Assembly: GCA_020698575.1 (NCBI GenBank)
Contig: CM036251.1
Coordinates: forward strand, 12,254,288-12,318,287
DNA length: 64,000 nucleotides
Source: Bostrychus sinensis
Taxonomy: Eukaryota > Chordata > Actinopteri > Gobiiformes > Eleotridae
Direction: 5' to 3'
Shown piece after piece: positions 11,319 through 24,400 of this stretch (positions within the stretch are counted from its first letter, which is position 1; each line of letters opens with the position of its first letter). Both the position numbers and the translations under genes were made by a program. Below the pieces are notes generated by a model. The model worked only from the letters and a program-made list of their open reading frames with translations, did no database searches and had not been told where the DNA came from.

Positions 11319-11798
11319 CACTATATTTCCAAAAGTATTCACTCACCCACCCAAATAACTAAATTTTGATTATGGTGTGGGGTTGTTTTTAGGAGCAGGA
11401 CCTGACCACTTAGTTCCAGTGAAAGGAACTCTGTTCCTTTGGACAATTCCATGCTCCCGACTTTGTGAGAACAGTTTGGGGATGGCCACTTCCTGTTTCA
11501 ACATGACTGCACCAGTGCACAAAGCACGGTCCATAAAGACATGGATGAGTTTGGTGTGGAAGAACTTGACTGGGCTGCACAGAGTCCTGACCTCAACCCG
11601 ACAGAACACCTTTGGAATGAATTAAAGTGAAAACTGCGAGCCAGGCCTGTCTGACGTTGGACGAGAGTCTGATGTAGTTAGATGCAAAGGGTGGGCTGAC
11701 GTCAAATTAAACCCTATGGAAATAAGAATGGGATGTCACTTAAATTTACTGTATATGAGCGTAAAGGCAGATGAGATAATACTTTTGGAAATATAGTG
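11319..11798 (+). mobile_element. Tc1/mariner remnant (480 bp), internally deleted and frameshifted
   Basis: Inverted ends CACTATATTTCCAAAAGTAT and its complement are flanked by TA on both sides (11317-11318, 11799-11800), the Tc1/mariner target. The interior still encodes the C-terminal catalytic part of a Tc1-type transposase: APVHKARSIKTWM in one frame and EELDWAAQSPDLNPTEHLWN in the next, so at least one frameshift separates the D and E portions. The N-terminal DNA-binding half is missing. Confidence 0.88.
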
Positions 11799-12839
11799 TA
11801 TACTGTATGAACTGACAAGGTGCAATCACACACAACTCTGACTACAAATTTAGTAGGAACATTTATTCTTTATGCACAAATAATTTGTATGGAGATGAAA
11901 TAAGGCAATTGGCATAAATATGATGTGGTTTACATTACAGAGCAATTGGCCTCTTGGACATTTAACACATTTCCATTCAGACAAAAAGAAAGGTTGTAAT
12001 TCTTACTGTAAAAGCTGGCTACTGAGATTTTTTGGTGTGTCCAAGAACCAGTGCTCTTAGCATATACTGCTACAGCCCTTTGTTTTCTGTAGGGCAGTGC
12101 TATGAGGCTGTGGCCAGTTATCTCAAATTAATTAAATAAATTATTAACGTGCAATGGAGGTGGATTATGTTTCATTTGTTAATTGTAAGGTGCACCTATA
12201 TGTTATTAAAAAGATGTAGGATTTAATTTTAATCTTACTTCCAGTACTATACTGTTCCCCAAAGAAGCTGCAGGAAAGCAAGTAGCAGAGCCGCTGTCAC
12301 TGTCTGATATCTGTCTCACTGTTGATCTAGGCACCACGTCCACAACTGACTTTGACTTTTCTGTAATATCTGAACACACATCCTAAATCACATAGTACAG
12401 TAGAGATAAGATATGAATAGCCATCTCCAGTGAGCTGTGATCCCATTCATTCCTGTTCACGTTAGCAGCGCTGACTTTCATCTCTTCCTCCTTTTAGGGC
12501 ACACGGACTGGCCCCACACATAATCCAGGGCTTTTTGTTCTTTGCCATTTATAGTTAAAAGCAAGAGATGAGAGGCGCTGATCGATGGGAGGAAGAGTTA
12601 GTTTTTCACTCCCCTGTGCAGTGCTTCAGGGAGCCTTTCACTTTTCATTTGTCTAATGCCTGCAGCCTGTATAAAAGCTGTTTTGATTTACTTCTGGTGG
12701 TCTTACTGGGGCTTCATGGGACCAAACAGAGGATCTGCTCTGTGTGAAGCTGGAAGGAGCACTTTGATGAATCACCATCTGCAGTACTTTCACTTCAGTT
12801 CATTTGCCATTTCCAGTTGGGTAGAGGTTGCAAACCCAT
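11799..12839. other. Non-coding; possible regulatory patch at 12430-12600
   Basis: Mostly ordinary AT-rich sequence. 12430-12600 is more balanced and contains GCTTTTTGTTCTTTGCC (SOX/TCF-like) and GATCGATGGG. No transposon ends or exon signals were found. Confidence 0.35.
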
Positions 12840-13115
12840 GAACATTGCATTTGGATGGAGTTTTCCAGCAACTATGGGCCATCTGAGTACACCCTGGACC
12901 ATAGCCAGTTAGTTGCAGGGAGACGTACTGACAGACAACAATGTACTTTTACAGCGAATCATTTAAAGATATTTTTTGGGCATTTTGATAGGATTTGGGA
13001 GAAATTGGGGAGAGACACTCAGAAAACCATTTAGATTCAAACCCAGGACTCCAAGGCGGGCTGTAGTTGCTCTGCACATGCGCCCCAGCTCAACCAGCTG
13101 AACTATACGGGTAAC
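12840..13115 (-). repeat. Degraded tRNA-like SINE, minus strand
   Basis: It contains a reversed B-box-like segment (TTCAAACCCAGGACTCC) and ends in a reversed head (CAACCAGCTGAACTATACGG). The AGCAACTATGGGCC and GGAGAGACACTCAG parts match other fish SINE bodies; the first recurs near 21314. Confidence 0.5.
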
Positions 13116-14720
13116 ACAGAGGTATCAGTTCACCTAACGTATGCATGTCACTGGATGTTTGGATGAAGACCAGAGAGGACACAAGGAAACACGGGAAAGA
13201 CATGCAGACTACACAAAGAGAGATTGGGTGATTCCCAATTTTGGCAGGATCCTTCCTCTGGAGTCAGGCCCTCTGAAGCATTGCTGAGTGTGGCTTTTGG
13301 AACATGCTCATGAGGAGGTGCTGCTGCGTTGTATCACGTGATCAAACCTTGCTCATTTAAAACATGGATCTATAATAAAAAACTACTTCTTTACAAATGA
13401 AAAGTGGTCAAATAGCAGAATGTAAACCTGTTTTTGTGGGGGTCTCTATTTTGGTTTGATAAAAAAGATCTTACAAGAATGCTTTGAAAATATGTTGCAA
13501 AAGTCTTTAGCAGGTTCAGTCCCCTATAACAAATTTTTTATAGGGAATATACACTATTTAAAAAAATACTTTCCTCAGTGCAGAGCCTATAATGTGCTTT
13601 TAAATATGTGTCTCTTTATCCTGTTTTTTGCTGTAATGTGGGGGCAAAGTAGTAATACAGTTTATTATTTTCTCTTGAAAGGACTTTTATATCACATTTA
13701 AGTTTGCCTTAATTGTTAAATAAAGTTTGCAAAATATGAAAGACGTTGCAGTGCATTGTGGGTAATCTGTGGCGAGGTGAGGCCGCGTAGGATCCACAGG
13801 TGCATTATGTGTTCTTCATGAATTACGTGGGGAGTTTAACCGTTTGGAAAAGCCCTTGGCAAGGTGCTGATGACGTGGATCACTCTGAAGTGGATCCTGG
13901 CAAATGAGAAACACCCAATGTGTGTCGGCCAGCTCGAAAATCAGGCGTATTAACCACTCTACTACTGTGAACCCCAACTTTAAAAAAAATAATACACACA
14001 TAACCTACACGACAACTTAAAAAAAGTGTTCAGATACCAACATATAAGGCTAACAATGAATAATTATTTATGACACAGTCTGTCAAACTTTACTGTCTTT
14101 CTAAACTTTCCAAATAACTATCGCTGAATGTCCCTAAAGAGTGACTACTGTACAGTAAAAAAAAAATCTGCACTTACAGAATGACTTGGGCCAGAGATCA
14201 AATGCTGTATGTCGTCCAGAGAAAAAGTAGTTTGTGTTCAGACTAACTCGGCAAAAGAGACAATAGACTCCACTGTAGAAAAACTTTTGCCAGTACAGAT
14301 CTTGCTTCAAAAGAGTTTTGTCCTCCCTCAGCTTGACATGCTCTAAGTGGATGAGCCAGCCCTAAGCCAAGCCGCATGTTTGTACGGTAGCCTGCAGGGG
14401 ACATGTTATGACAGCGCTGCAGTGTGTTCTCTGAGTTTGGTTTAGACAGCTCGGGCCTGAGGTCAGATCTCTGAAGTGTAAAACGCTCCAGCTGCTCAGC
14501 CTCCACTGTCCCTTTACCGCAGAGCTGAGCAGAAACACATGCGCTTTGGCCTGAGTTTTGTCTGTCAGGCAAAACACAACTTCAGCTTTTAAACCATAGA
14601 CAAAAAACTGTTCAGTGCTTTCATATTGAGCTGGTACCACACAGACTGCTATTGTTCAGTATTATCTTAATGGAGCAGCTGGTTGTCTCTAATGCATTTA
14701 GCACTTGATAATTACAATGG
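13116..14720. other. Non-coding; nothing clearly recognised
   Basis: AT-rich DNA. GTGCATTGTGGGTAA near 13751 is a common fish MITE motif but no matching partner end was located. The overlapping minus-strand ORFs near 14243-14640 have no recognisable domain and no splice context. Confidence 0.4.
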
Positions 14721-14723
14721 GAT

Positions 14724-14990
14724 CTCTAACGGTGGCAGAGTGGTTAGCACTCTTACCTCCCAGTGGGTTTGATCCTTGGGCCAGCCAACATACAAACTCT
14801 CTGGGTGGAGTCTGCATGTTCACCCTGTGTTACTGTGGGTTCTCTTTGGGTACTCCGCCTCTTCCCACTGTCCAAAGACCTGCATGTGTTTTGGTGACTC
14901 TAAATCGTCCCTAGTGAATGAATGAGAGAGTCCTAAGTTACTGGGATATGCTCCAGTAGCCTACACCTATCAGAAGATGAATAAGTGAAT
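14724..14990 (+). repeat. tRNA-like SINE, plus strand
   Basis: The head has an A-box-like GAGTGGTTAGCACTC and B-box-like GGGTTTGATCC. It continues with CTCTGGGTGGAGTCTGCATG, CACTGTCCAAAGACCTGCATG-like wording (split at 14870) and GGTGACTCTAAATCGTCC, and ends near GGGATATGCTCC. This is the canonical teleost order of this dispersed repeat and is close to full length. Confidence 0.75.
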
Positions 14991-15271
14991 GATTGGTCTC
15001 TAATGTGTTTTACAGTTATAAGATATAGGCTACATATGACATAGCATCCTGTCAATCTGTGTGTATAAAATGTGGTATATGCTTGTGCTTCCCAAGTGGT
15101 GGGCCTTGACCCAAAAGTGGGCTGCAGGGAAGTTCTTCAATGTTCAATGTTCAGAATATTTAATGTCTAAATATTGGTTTAATTGCCTGTAATGGTGAAT
15201 ATTTTAAAAATACCTGTGCCATTAAGGTTGTAGTCATATAATATCAAAAAATTACCTTAGTTTTATAAAAA

Positions 15272-15427
15272 GTGGCTTATATCTCAGTTGGTAGAGCTGT
15301 GGCACACATACACAGCAACTGCAGCCTCTGTCAGCGCTGTTGGTTTGAGTCCGGACTCTGACACTTTGCCGAATGTCTCTCCCCCATGATTTCCTGTCAC
15401 TTTTTGACCTCACCGTCCAATAAAACC
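15272..15427 (+). repeat. tRNA-derived SINE, plus strand, with internal Pol III boxes
   Basis: The A box TATCTCAGTTGGTAGAGCTG and B box GGTTTGAGTCC are clear. The body continues GCCGAATGTCTCTCCCCC and ATTTCCTGTCAC, and ends CCAATAAAACC. This matches a well-known teleost SINE whose tail reads ...TCAAATAAAGGC. Its minus-strand ORF is not a gene. Confidence 0.8.
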
Positions 15428-17867
15428 AAATGAGAACCACTGTTACATGCAACATGTTACCTTGTTCAAACTCCAGGGACCTCCAGGAGTCCACGGACCA
15501 TAGCTTGGGGGTCTGCAAAAAAAAGTAATTAATTTATAATCATTTGGCTTGTACAGCAATCTAACAATATTTTTATTTAATTAACATCTTGAGTTTATTA
15601 ACCGTTATATAATGCAATAATAATACACTTGCAGTCTGTTGTATTTCAGAGTGCCCAACACCGTCCTCCTTTTTTACTTAGATAGTGTAAGACGACCCCC
15701 TCCTGTTGGCACCGGTTTGTCCCTGTCCTAAAATACATCTCCAGACTGTGCAGAGATTAACCTGCCGTGTAGCTCTGTGTCACAGCGGTGGGTGCTCCCC
15801 CTTTGGCCTTGGCCTCCTCAGACCTCCAGCCCTGGCATAGACCATACCAGGACGGGCAGGGAGGGAGGGGGGCAGCAGTTCTCAGCCCCCTCGCCCCACG
15901 GCTCTCCCAGGGCTGCACTAATCCGCTTACTGAGGGTCCCACAGCCCGCCGCTCGAGGCAGGCCACTCTCCACTGAAGAAACACACTGACACAGTTGTGG
16001 GTACATTCACTCTGTTCCTCTACGGGACACAGGCACGACCCCCTCCGGCTCCTCTGAATGACAGCCCCGTCCCGTCTGAGCTGCCTCCCATCCGCACTTC
16101 CTCCTCTGAGCTGATCCTCAATCAGCTTTTCTCTCTCTCACTTTACTCTTTAACAAAACGCTGCAAAGCCTGTTCCCTTCACAGCACATTTTTACACCAG
16201 GAAGTGGACAAAGGTGCATTGTGTATTGTTGGAGTGAATTTTAGTTTTCTTCATAGCACAAAAGTAGATTTTAGCAGAATATAATGCAAAAAATAGCATC
16301 TGGTACTATGAGTTATTGCTTTTCTATTCACATCTTTTTTTTCTATAGGCTATTGCACTGTATACTGTATATTTTATTGTACAAAAAAATACAAGATGAG
16401 AGTTATAGTGAGTCATGCCTGCTCAAAACCACCACAATAAAAAATAATAAAAAAAATAAAAATAAAAAAAAATAAAAATAATCTATGCACAGTTAAATGA
16501 TGTTAATTCAAGTCGCCTCACTTGAAACCGACCTATCACAGCTGTGTATCTGCAGCACGCCTTACAAAAGTGGAAGATAGATTCTATCAAAAATAACCAA
16601 GATGGCACCGGGCTAAAATAGAATAGAATAGGATAGATACTTTATTAATACCCATCAGGAGAAATTTAAATCAAAATCACACATAACCGAAGCATACTCA
16701 GTAAAGCAAAAATAAAAACACGATAAATAAATAAGTTAAAAGTTACTAGCAATAGTAATAAAGTGCACAGCTACTGTAAGTGTAAAATCAAAACTTCTCT
16801 GACCTGATTAACGGGGTTTAGTGCTTTTCTTTGTCACCTGTTGATTCTGCTGAAATCCATGTGTTTGCTCAGACCTCTGTGTGTTTTTGTAGTGAAGTCC
16901 TGTTGAAGTCTGAAGTTATGACCATACTCAAACAAACAGACTTTTTCCACAGTCTTTGTACAACTGGCTTTTGCTGCTGTCCCCATTCAGAAATAAGTAC
17001 AGAGTTGCTAATAACACAGCGTATACTGGTGTTTATGGCAAAACTGGCAACAATTCTTCATAAGCGCCATGTTTGTTTTGGTTACAGGTCAGTGGCACGC
17101 TGCTTACATCCCACCCTTCGTTTCTCTGATTGGTTACTCTGCATACGATTGTTCCGCCCATAGAAATGAATCCTAAGTAAAATGATAACAAACTAACTTC
17201 TTTGGCCCGGCTACCTCTCTGGTAGGAGGTTGTTCTTTGGCTGACTCTCTGAAAGTAGTCTCCATGATGTTTCATTTTACTGTAGGTTCTCTCCAGCTTG
17301 GTTGGTGGGAAAGGCTCCAACCATCTGCAACCCCTAATGAATGCCAGGTATGAATAAAATGTATGAAGCTGGCCATATGTGTTCAGATAGAGAGAGAGAA
17401 AGGTGAACTGAAATGCAATCCAGTCTCTGAAGGGAGATAGTAAAAAGCTACATATATTGTTATCAGCATTTAAACAACTAAAGTAAAGATAGGGTCTCCA
17501 GTCAGAAATGTAACCTATGCATAATCCTATCATCCAATACATTAGAAGTGTCCCAGGATAACCTTACATAATAGCAGCTCTGCGTCTGTCCTGCTCTGTC
17601 CATATTGACACGTGAAAGTGAGTTCAACAGACGTCCTGCTGCTGTGTCCTGAGAGGAGTCAGATAGACAGGAAGCACCAGACACACTGTAAACAACTGTG
17701 TGACATGAAACACCTGTCTGTCCCTGAACGCACCATCAGCAACTCTCTAATACAGCCTGTGGGTTAGAGAGTACTCCACATGTGTACTCACGTAAAAGTA
17801 CTGTTAATGCAAAATAATATTACTCAGGTATAAGTAAAAGGAAAATTATTATTATTATTTTCTTTTT
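15428..17867. other. Non-coding; GC-rich block at 15740-16140 and retroposon tail near 16612
   Basis: 15740-16140 is clearly richer in G and C than its surroundings and has overlapping open frames on both strands, as expected from composition alone. It shows no splice-linked exon and no transposon ends, so it may be a conserved non-coding block. An A/T-only repeat lies at about 16433-16480. GATAGATACTTTATTAATAC near 16632 resembles a common retroposon tail. Confidence 0.35.
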
Positions 17868-18016
17868 CCCTTTTTATTGTGGGCTTGCCACAGATGATTT
17901 GGCAGGTTTTTACTATGTCTTGCCTAAGGACACAATGACAGCATGCGCTTCGGGCTAGACTCGAACAGCCTACCCTTGAGTTGATGGGCAAATGCTAAAC
18001 CCACTGTGCCACAGGT
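17868..18016 (-). repeat. tRNA-like SINE fragment, minus strand
   Basis: The sequence runs TTGCCTAAGGACACAATGAC, CTAGACTCGAACAGCC and CAAATGCTAAACCCACTGTG. Read in reverse it gives a head with A- and B-box-like segments followed by TGTCCTTAGGCAAGACA, a widespread fish SINE arrangement. Confidence 0.65.
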
Positions 18017-21000
18017 TAAAAAAGCAGAAAATTATTAAATGTAAAGTTTACCTTAGTATTTTAAAATATTATTACTATTACTGTTACTACTATTACTTGT
18101 CGTAGTATCCTCAAGCCAGTGTAAAACCTAGGAACTTCTCACTGCAAGGTGAATTTACTTTGCCATCACGTCAAAAACAAAAACAAACAAAAAACAAAAA
18201 CATTTTTAAAATGTACTTTTGAGTAACAGTATACAGTAAGTATTCTCTATGGAAAAAGTAAACACATTTTCTTCAAAAACTGACTCAAGTAAAAGTTTTT
18301 TTTTTTTTTAAATGTACTTGTGTGTCTCAAAGCGTTTCTGTTTTTATTGGTTACTTTTTGTCCTGTACTTTATGGGCAATTCACACATGGATGGTTTTTG
18401 GTTTCTTAAATGGTTCACTTTGGACTTAGTAATGGATTAAATTAGTTTTTCCATTGTCACTGGGATTACCATCCGAACTCATGTTTCTCTTTGTCTCTTG
18501 TCCTGGTTGAAAACTGTCTCTTTAAGAGTCAGTGATGCACCAGTGACCTCTACTAAACTGTAACACAACCGTGCACACCATCAAAGCTGGGCAGCACCAG
18601 TTGCTTTGCATCCCAGAAAGCCTCAAAAGTATTAAAGTAGTGAAGATTTGAACTGAAATGGTCAAATATCCTGTGTTGTGGAACCTCAAGATTTCCAGGA
18701 TAGCTCTGTAAGCTCTGGTGTGCATTTTCTTTGAACCTCAACTGTCTTTCAATAAATTATGCAACACCATTTATGTGCCCTTTGTAAACTCTCTGGAATT
18801 TTTTGAGTTTTGACCATCTGGGGCCACTGTAGTTTGTTGAGTGGAGTAAAGTCAGTTGTAAATTATGTGAGGTTAATGTTTAGAATTTCATTAAATTGTC
18901 AAATAAAACTACTTACTACTTTAAAACTACTTAAAACAGAAACCTAGCTTGAACATAAACATACCATGGCTTTCCTGGGCACTCGAGACTTTTATAAGCG
19001 ACTTGGATTCGGCTCAACAAACTAAGGCTATGTTCACGCTGCAGGTCTTAATGCCCAATTATGTTTTTTGTTGGGATCTGTTTTTTGTTTTTTGTTTTTT
19101 TGTTTTGTTTTTTTGCATGATGGAGGCTGGAGAGGTGGGACTGTGACGCAAGGGGCTTCACTGACAGAATTTAACCATAAATTCAGCATATTGAGGAAGA
19201 TATTTCAGTGCATCAGTCAGTGACACTCCTCAATTTTAGTTTTTTAATATTTCTCATCTTATTTCTCCTTATGATACGACCACTCAAGGCTAGCTTCAAC
19301 AGGATTGTCACTTTAAATACAAATTATGTTTAAACGCTCACTTTATTTTCATGCTTGTTATCATTTTTTGGAGCCAGTTTCTGCCTTCTCCTGTGCAGAA
19401 TTGGGCCATGTGTTAGATTTCAGTGACATAAAAGTCAGATGAAAGCGACTTGGCTGTTCAGGCTTCAGTCACCTTGCAAAAGATCAGATACATATTTGAT
19501 TTAGGAGCACATATGAAAGTGGCCTGGGTTGCATTTGAAAAGAAATCTGATTTGTGCTGTCACAAAAAAATCATCTACAGGTCACATATGGGCAAAAAAG
19601 TCATATTTAGGTCACTTTTACCTGCAGTGTGAATGTAGCTAAGAGACATCCAAGTTTCATTTGATGTTTTCTTTGCTTTTTCCTCACAGCAGGTTATGAT
19701 ATTTCAAAGATTTACGCTTATACAACAGCAAAAACAAATCTATAGGCTCCTGTTTGTAATTGGGGCTGCAAACCATAAGTTAGAAGAGAGCGCTAGAGCT
19801 GACAAGCTTGAATGTAAAAAATAGTTCTGACTGTATTTATACTTAAAGATCCATGTTATAGTGTTGCCTTTCTTACACCAATCAAAAGCATGCACCATTC
19901 TCTCTAATGGTGCAGAAACATCCAATTACCAAATGGATACCACACACTGTATTTCGTGTTGTCCTTGACTCTTGGAAAGCTGTTACTAAGATACCAGTTC
20001 GACACACACCGCAGCGACAGTGTGAGGCGTCCACAGCCCGGGCTCTTTGATGGTCTCTTTGCTGCAGGACAAACAACGCGGACACTTCAAACGCTCAGGG
20101 TTCGGTTACACGCCACGCCGACGTCCACACAAAGAGCGACAGATGAGTCGACTGTAAGCTTTTGTTTGTCAAAGAAAACACCTGCCACAGTGTCACAGAG
20201 TTAGGATGCGTCGGATATATTTTAGGCAAAGCTTTTATGACATAAGTAGAATTATTAGTAACATATGTGTAGTAGTAACATACAGTACCGTGCAAAGGTC
20301 TTTTAAACAGGTTTTTATAAAAGGCTAATAAGAACATAGAATGGCATATTAATGTACAAACATACATAATTACATAAAAAACTAGAAGCACTATAAGCGT
20401 AGACCTCTATTTCGCGATCATAAAGACTGCAAAAACTCAAAGATCTTCTAGTTCAGAGATATATGCTGAGCCACAAAACCCTTCATGTCTCACAATGGCA
20501 GAAGTTAGTATTTTTGTATCTCAAAATGGTACACAGTCCCTTTAAGTGCCCCTGGATCCACAGCAAAATTAATAATTTTTCTCCTTGGCACATTACTAAC
20601 CTTTTTACGCCTAAACCATGTCCAGAGTTGATTCAATGTTGTTAAGACAAAAAGATTGTGGTTTCCTTGGTGTGATTTCCTTGGGTGAGGTGGTCCAAAT
20701 TACTAAACTGAAGCAAAACAAGGAAAAAGAAAAGTCTATGGTCGCGTAATTGGTAATGGTTGCACTGTTTCATTTAGACATGGAAGCCCAGAGTTTGGTT
20801 TCATCTACTTCTTGCTGGGCTATTTGACAATGTGTGGTCAGTGATTGTTTGTTATTTATTGTCTGTCCTGTGATTTACTTGTTATTGTTTATAGTACGCC
20901 ACCTTACACCAGCAGAGTCAGGTGGGATAGTTTTGTTTAGCAAATGGCCACCAGACAAATGGCTCTGCTACATTTTTGTCATCTGCCAGAGTGTGTTGTC

Positions 21001-21299
21001 TCTACCTCTTAAAATAGGACTGTATATACTAATAGACACTATAGTACTCAAATAATGTACTCAGAGGAAAATATGTTCAGATGGCTTTAAAAATATGAAT
21101 GGACTTGCCATGTGTGACCATGACCATGACCATGTCTGTCACAGTTGTTTCCAACCTTAATATACACAGAAATCATTTTGATAACCCCACAACCTCAGAA
21201 CAGACAAAGCTCTGCGCCCCCGTGCAAGCAAAGGGTGTCCCTGAGAGGGCCATGGACCCCAGGTTGGAAACTCCTGGACATTCATTCATCTTATACCAT
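18017..21299. other. Non-coding; ACTTGAGTAAAAGTAC-type repeat traces
   Basis: Traces of the fish repeat built on AAGTAAAAGT/ACTCAAGTA occur near 17815-17850 and 18030-18310. T-rich tracts lie near 18296-18310 and 19081-19114. No exon was recognised; the ORF pair at 19882-20391 has no domain. Confidence 0.4.
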
Positions 21300-21482
21300 T
21301 GGCACTAATCTGTCCCAGCAACTATGGGCCTTATGCAAGGTTCTCACTGGTTAACTAGTCGCAGCTAGGGCTGACACAGAGGTACACTATTCACTGACAC
21401 ACAACCATTCACTCTCTCATTTATTCATTATAGATAATGAACACAAACAGATGAATGTCTGTGCACGGTGGGAGGAAGCCAA
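21300..21482 (-). repeat. SINE body fragment, minus strand
   Basis: It contains CCAGCAACTATGGGCC (shared with 12856), ACACAACCATTCACTCTCTC and TGTGCACGGTGGGAGGAAGCC, the reversed order of the plus-strand SINE at 14724-14990. Confidence 0.5.
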
Positions 21483-24400
21483 AGTGCCTAAATCATATAT
21501 TTATATTAAGAAATATATGTTTGTGTTTATTTTAAATTTGTTTTTATTAAAGTTTATTGTGGTGATGGTAATCCTTCCTGACTAACCTGAGTGAACAGTT
21601 GTTTTATTAGAATGACAATACTCGTCACTATTTCCAAATGGACAGAAAAGGAAGAGGTTAAAAACACTAATAAAATCGTGTCTTGTGTCTTTGGACTTTT
21701 CCCCTTTGACCTTTAACTTGGGGTCATGACTTCTCTGCAGCAGAGTGATGGAGGTCAGTGAGAAAGATAAACAATGCTCCCTCGTCTTCTTTACCTAATT
21801 GATTCTTTATTGATGTTTTTTGAAGAAACCACAGGCACCTGTAACACAACTAGAAAGTTCGGCACTAAATTACACTCACTCTCTGATTACGCTGGCGCAG
21901 TGAACCATGGGAAACTGGCAGAGAGCCTGCTTTGGAGGTTTAGTTCCACTTTGGTTCTCTGTTACTCTCTTGGATCCAAAAGGAGAAAGTTTCTACTTGA
22001 TGTTCTTTGTGTTGCTTTAGATTTTCAGATTGGAGATTTTCCACTTAAAGAACATTTAGTGTACATTGGAAACTGTATACATAGAGGCAATTAAACACTG
22101 TTAAAGCTGCATTGGCAAAAAAGTTTCTTCCCCACAATATGTTGTCTTATTGCCAATGTTGCTATAATGTAAAATACAGTTAAGCGAAGCTATACATTTA
22201 CATTAATTGTACTACTGTTTTGTCCCATAATACACAATGCACCTTTGCAACATCTGCTATTTTATTTTAAATTTCATGCTCTAAATATTCACAGTGGCAG
22301 AGTCATGAACACACTCTCTCAATTAATAGATTTGCATGTCCTAGCACTGGACAAGCCATAGTGACATATACATGTTTTTATGTCTTTTTAAAGAGAATGA
22401 CAGGATAATCTTCCAGTGTAAAATAGTACCTTACACTATTTAAAAACTTGTTGTCACTTAGACACACCCAGCAATGATAAAACAGAAACATAAGTGCTGC
22501 TTCAGTGTCTTTTAATTTGAGCCTCTTGTTAACTTTTTTACAACTGATCTCATTAATGGGAACCATAATTTGAAGCAGACAGATTACTTGTGCTTGTTCT
22601 CTCAGTCTGTGAAGCAGGACAGGCCTCATCCCTCTGCAGACTGTCAAAGGTGTAATCCCAGATTAAACACTATCATCCTGACTCAGGGAGTAACAGGGAC
22701 ACAGCAGGACAGCTCATCTCATTTACTGCTCAGTGCTCAGAGACAGGTGACCACACTCTTTACAGCAGTCCAAGAGGGATTTGGTGCTAGTCCTAAATTT
22801 GGGTTAGTGTTTTCTAAAGATTCATGACAAATATTGTTTTCCAGTGTTGTTGAGATAAGGTATAGGTAAGAAAGAGGTCAGCATGACAGGTTTTTAAGCA
22901 GGTTTGAAGCATTTCCTTGTTAAAACCAAGACATCCCATAACCCTGTCAGGAGTGGTACCCAGAGGTTCAGACAGTGGTGCTGTAATGGTTGATCTAAAC
23001 ACTGCAGTTTGTAAGTTAGAAGTCAGGGAGAGCCCCAAATGAAAATTGAAAAAGAAAATACCAAGCAGCAGTATTTTCCAAAAATTGCAAAGAGTTTTTA
23101 GGACTGAACAAGTTTGAAAAAATATCTCTTTTTTGTTTCTGGCAGCTATTGTGTTCTGATGAGATTTACAATACAAATTTTATAATCAATGTTCATGTCA
23201 GTATATATTTCAAGCTTGTGATGGAGCACTGAGACTTGAGAGAGGACTGAAATATTCACTGCTGATCTAAAACAAGGATGACTTTCAGAGCTTTTCTGTA
23301 CAGGTTTAAACAGCTGCAGCACAGTTTCATATTAGGGCCCTGTGGAGACAGGATATTTACTTCTCTGCAGAGGATATTGATCACCTTAGAATTGCAATTT
23401 GCTAATTGCGATTTTGATTTGACTTTGATTAATTGTTAATTAATAAATTAATTGTTCAGCCCTAATTGTTTTTATGATAACATTTTCAAGAATTTTCTAA
23501 ATAAAATATTAATACATATTTAGAGGTTGTCTCCAGATTTGGACAGAGTCCTGGTGGTCCTGCTTTGTGAATGCATGCAATAAACCCAAGCAGCACTTTG
23601 ACAAAAGGAACATGTCTTTTTGGTGGATATGCTTAGATTTTTCAGTTTAAGATTAAGAAACATACTTTTTGTTAATTGTTTATTACTGGCAAAATGACAA
23701 AAATGAGAAAATATTAAAGTACAACCAGGGCAGAGTAGCTTAGTGAGATTAAGCCCACTTATTATTATTATGCCCACTTTGTTAGAATATTTTTTGCTGG
23801 TTGTAAATTATAAAACATTTTAATTCATTAAGTTAGTACTCTGCCTAGATATAAAGAGTTGAAATAATAAACTCTGATATGTAACTCTATTACAGCAGCC
23901 TGTGAGGGACAAAAACCTTGAACAGAGAACCCCATGAATAATTCCTTATGTGTTTCCAGATCTGTGACTTGTGAACACGCACCTTGCATCGCTCTGTTTG
24001 ACTGCCCCCTCTGGGTCATGTGACTTGTGCTCTTTGTTTGTGGGTGGGGCCCCGGGCGTAGTGTTATGCTAATGAGGTGTGTTTTGTGGCAGCGTGGCCC
24101 CGGGGCCCCTTAGGGCAGCAGCTCCACTTCATTAAGGAGACAGATGCCTGGGCTGTGCTGCGGTTAATGGTGTCACCTCCTGACATTACACTCACACAGT
24201 CTCATTATGGACACGAGTGACGCTCTCTGCAGGACAACACCACATGTCTTCACTGGACTTCTGAGATTCTGATACAGACAGGAAGAAGGCTCATTTAAAA
24301 CAGCAGAGAGTCTCAGTCTCTTTATATGAATCATCTTTTACAATTTTATATTTAAGATTGAGAGTAGCTTGTGTTCATGGCCTCTATGTTTGCTCCCAGT

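Noticed and set aside
17033..17542. 169-codon minus-strand ORF
   Set aside because: Length alone is not convincing; no domain recognised, and no exon-like borders or repeat family explains it.
21774..22094. 106-codon + strand ORF with hydrophobic N-terminus
   Set aside because: No domain, no splice context; typical length for chance ORFs in this AT-rich window.
23380..23470. hAT-like right end TTGTTCAGCCCTAA
   Set aside because: No left end or target duplication could be matched, so no element was called.
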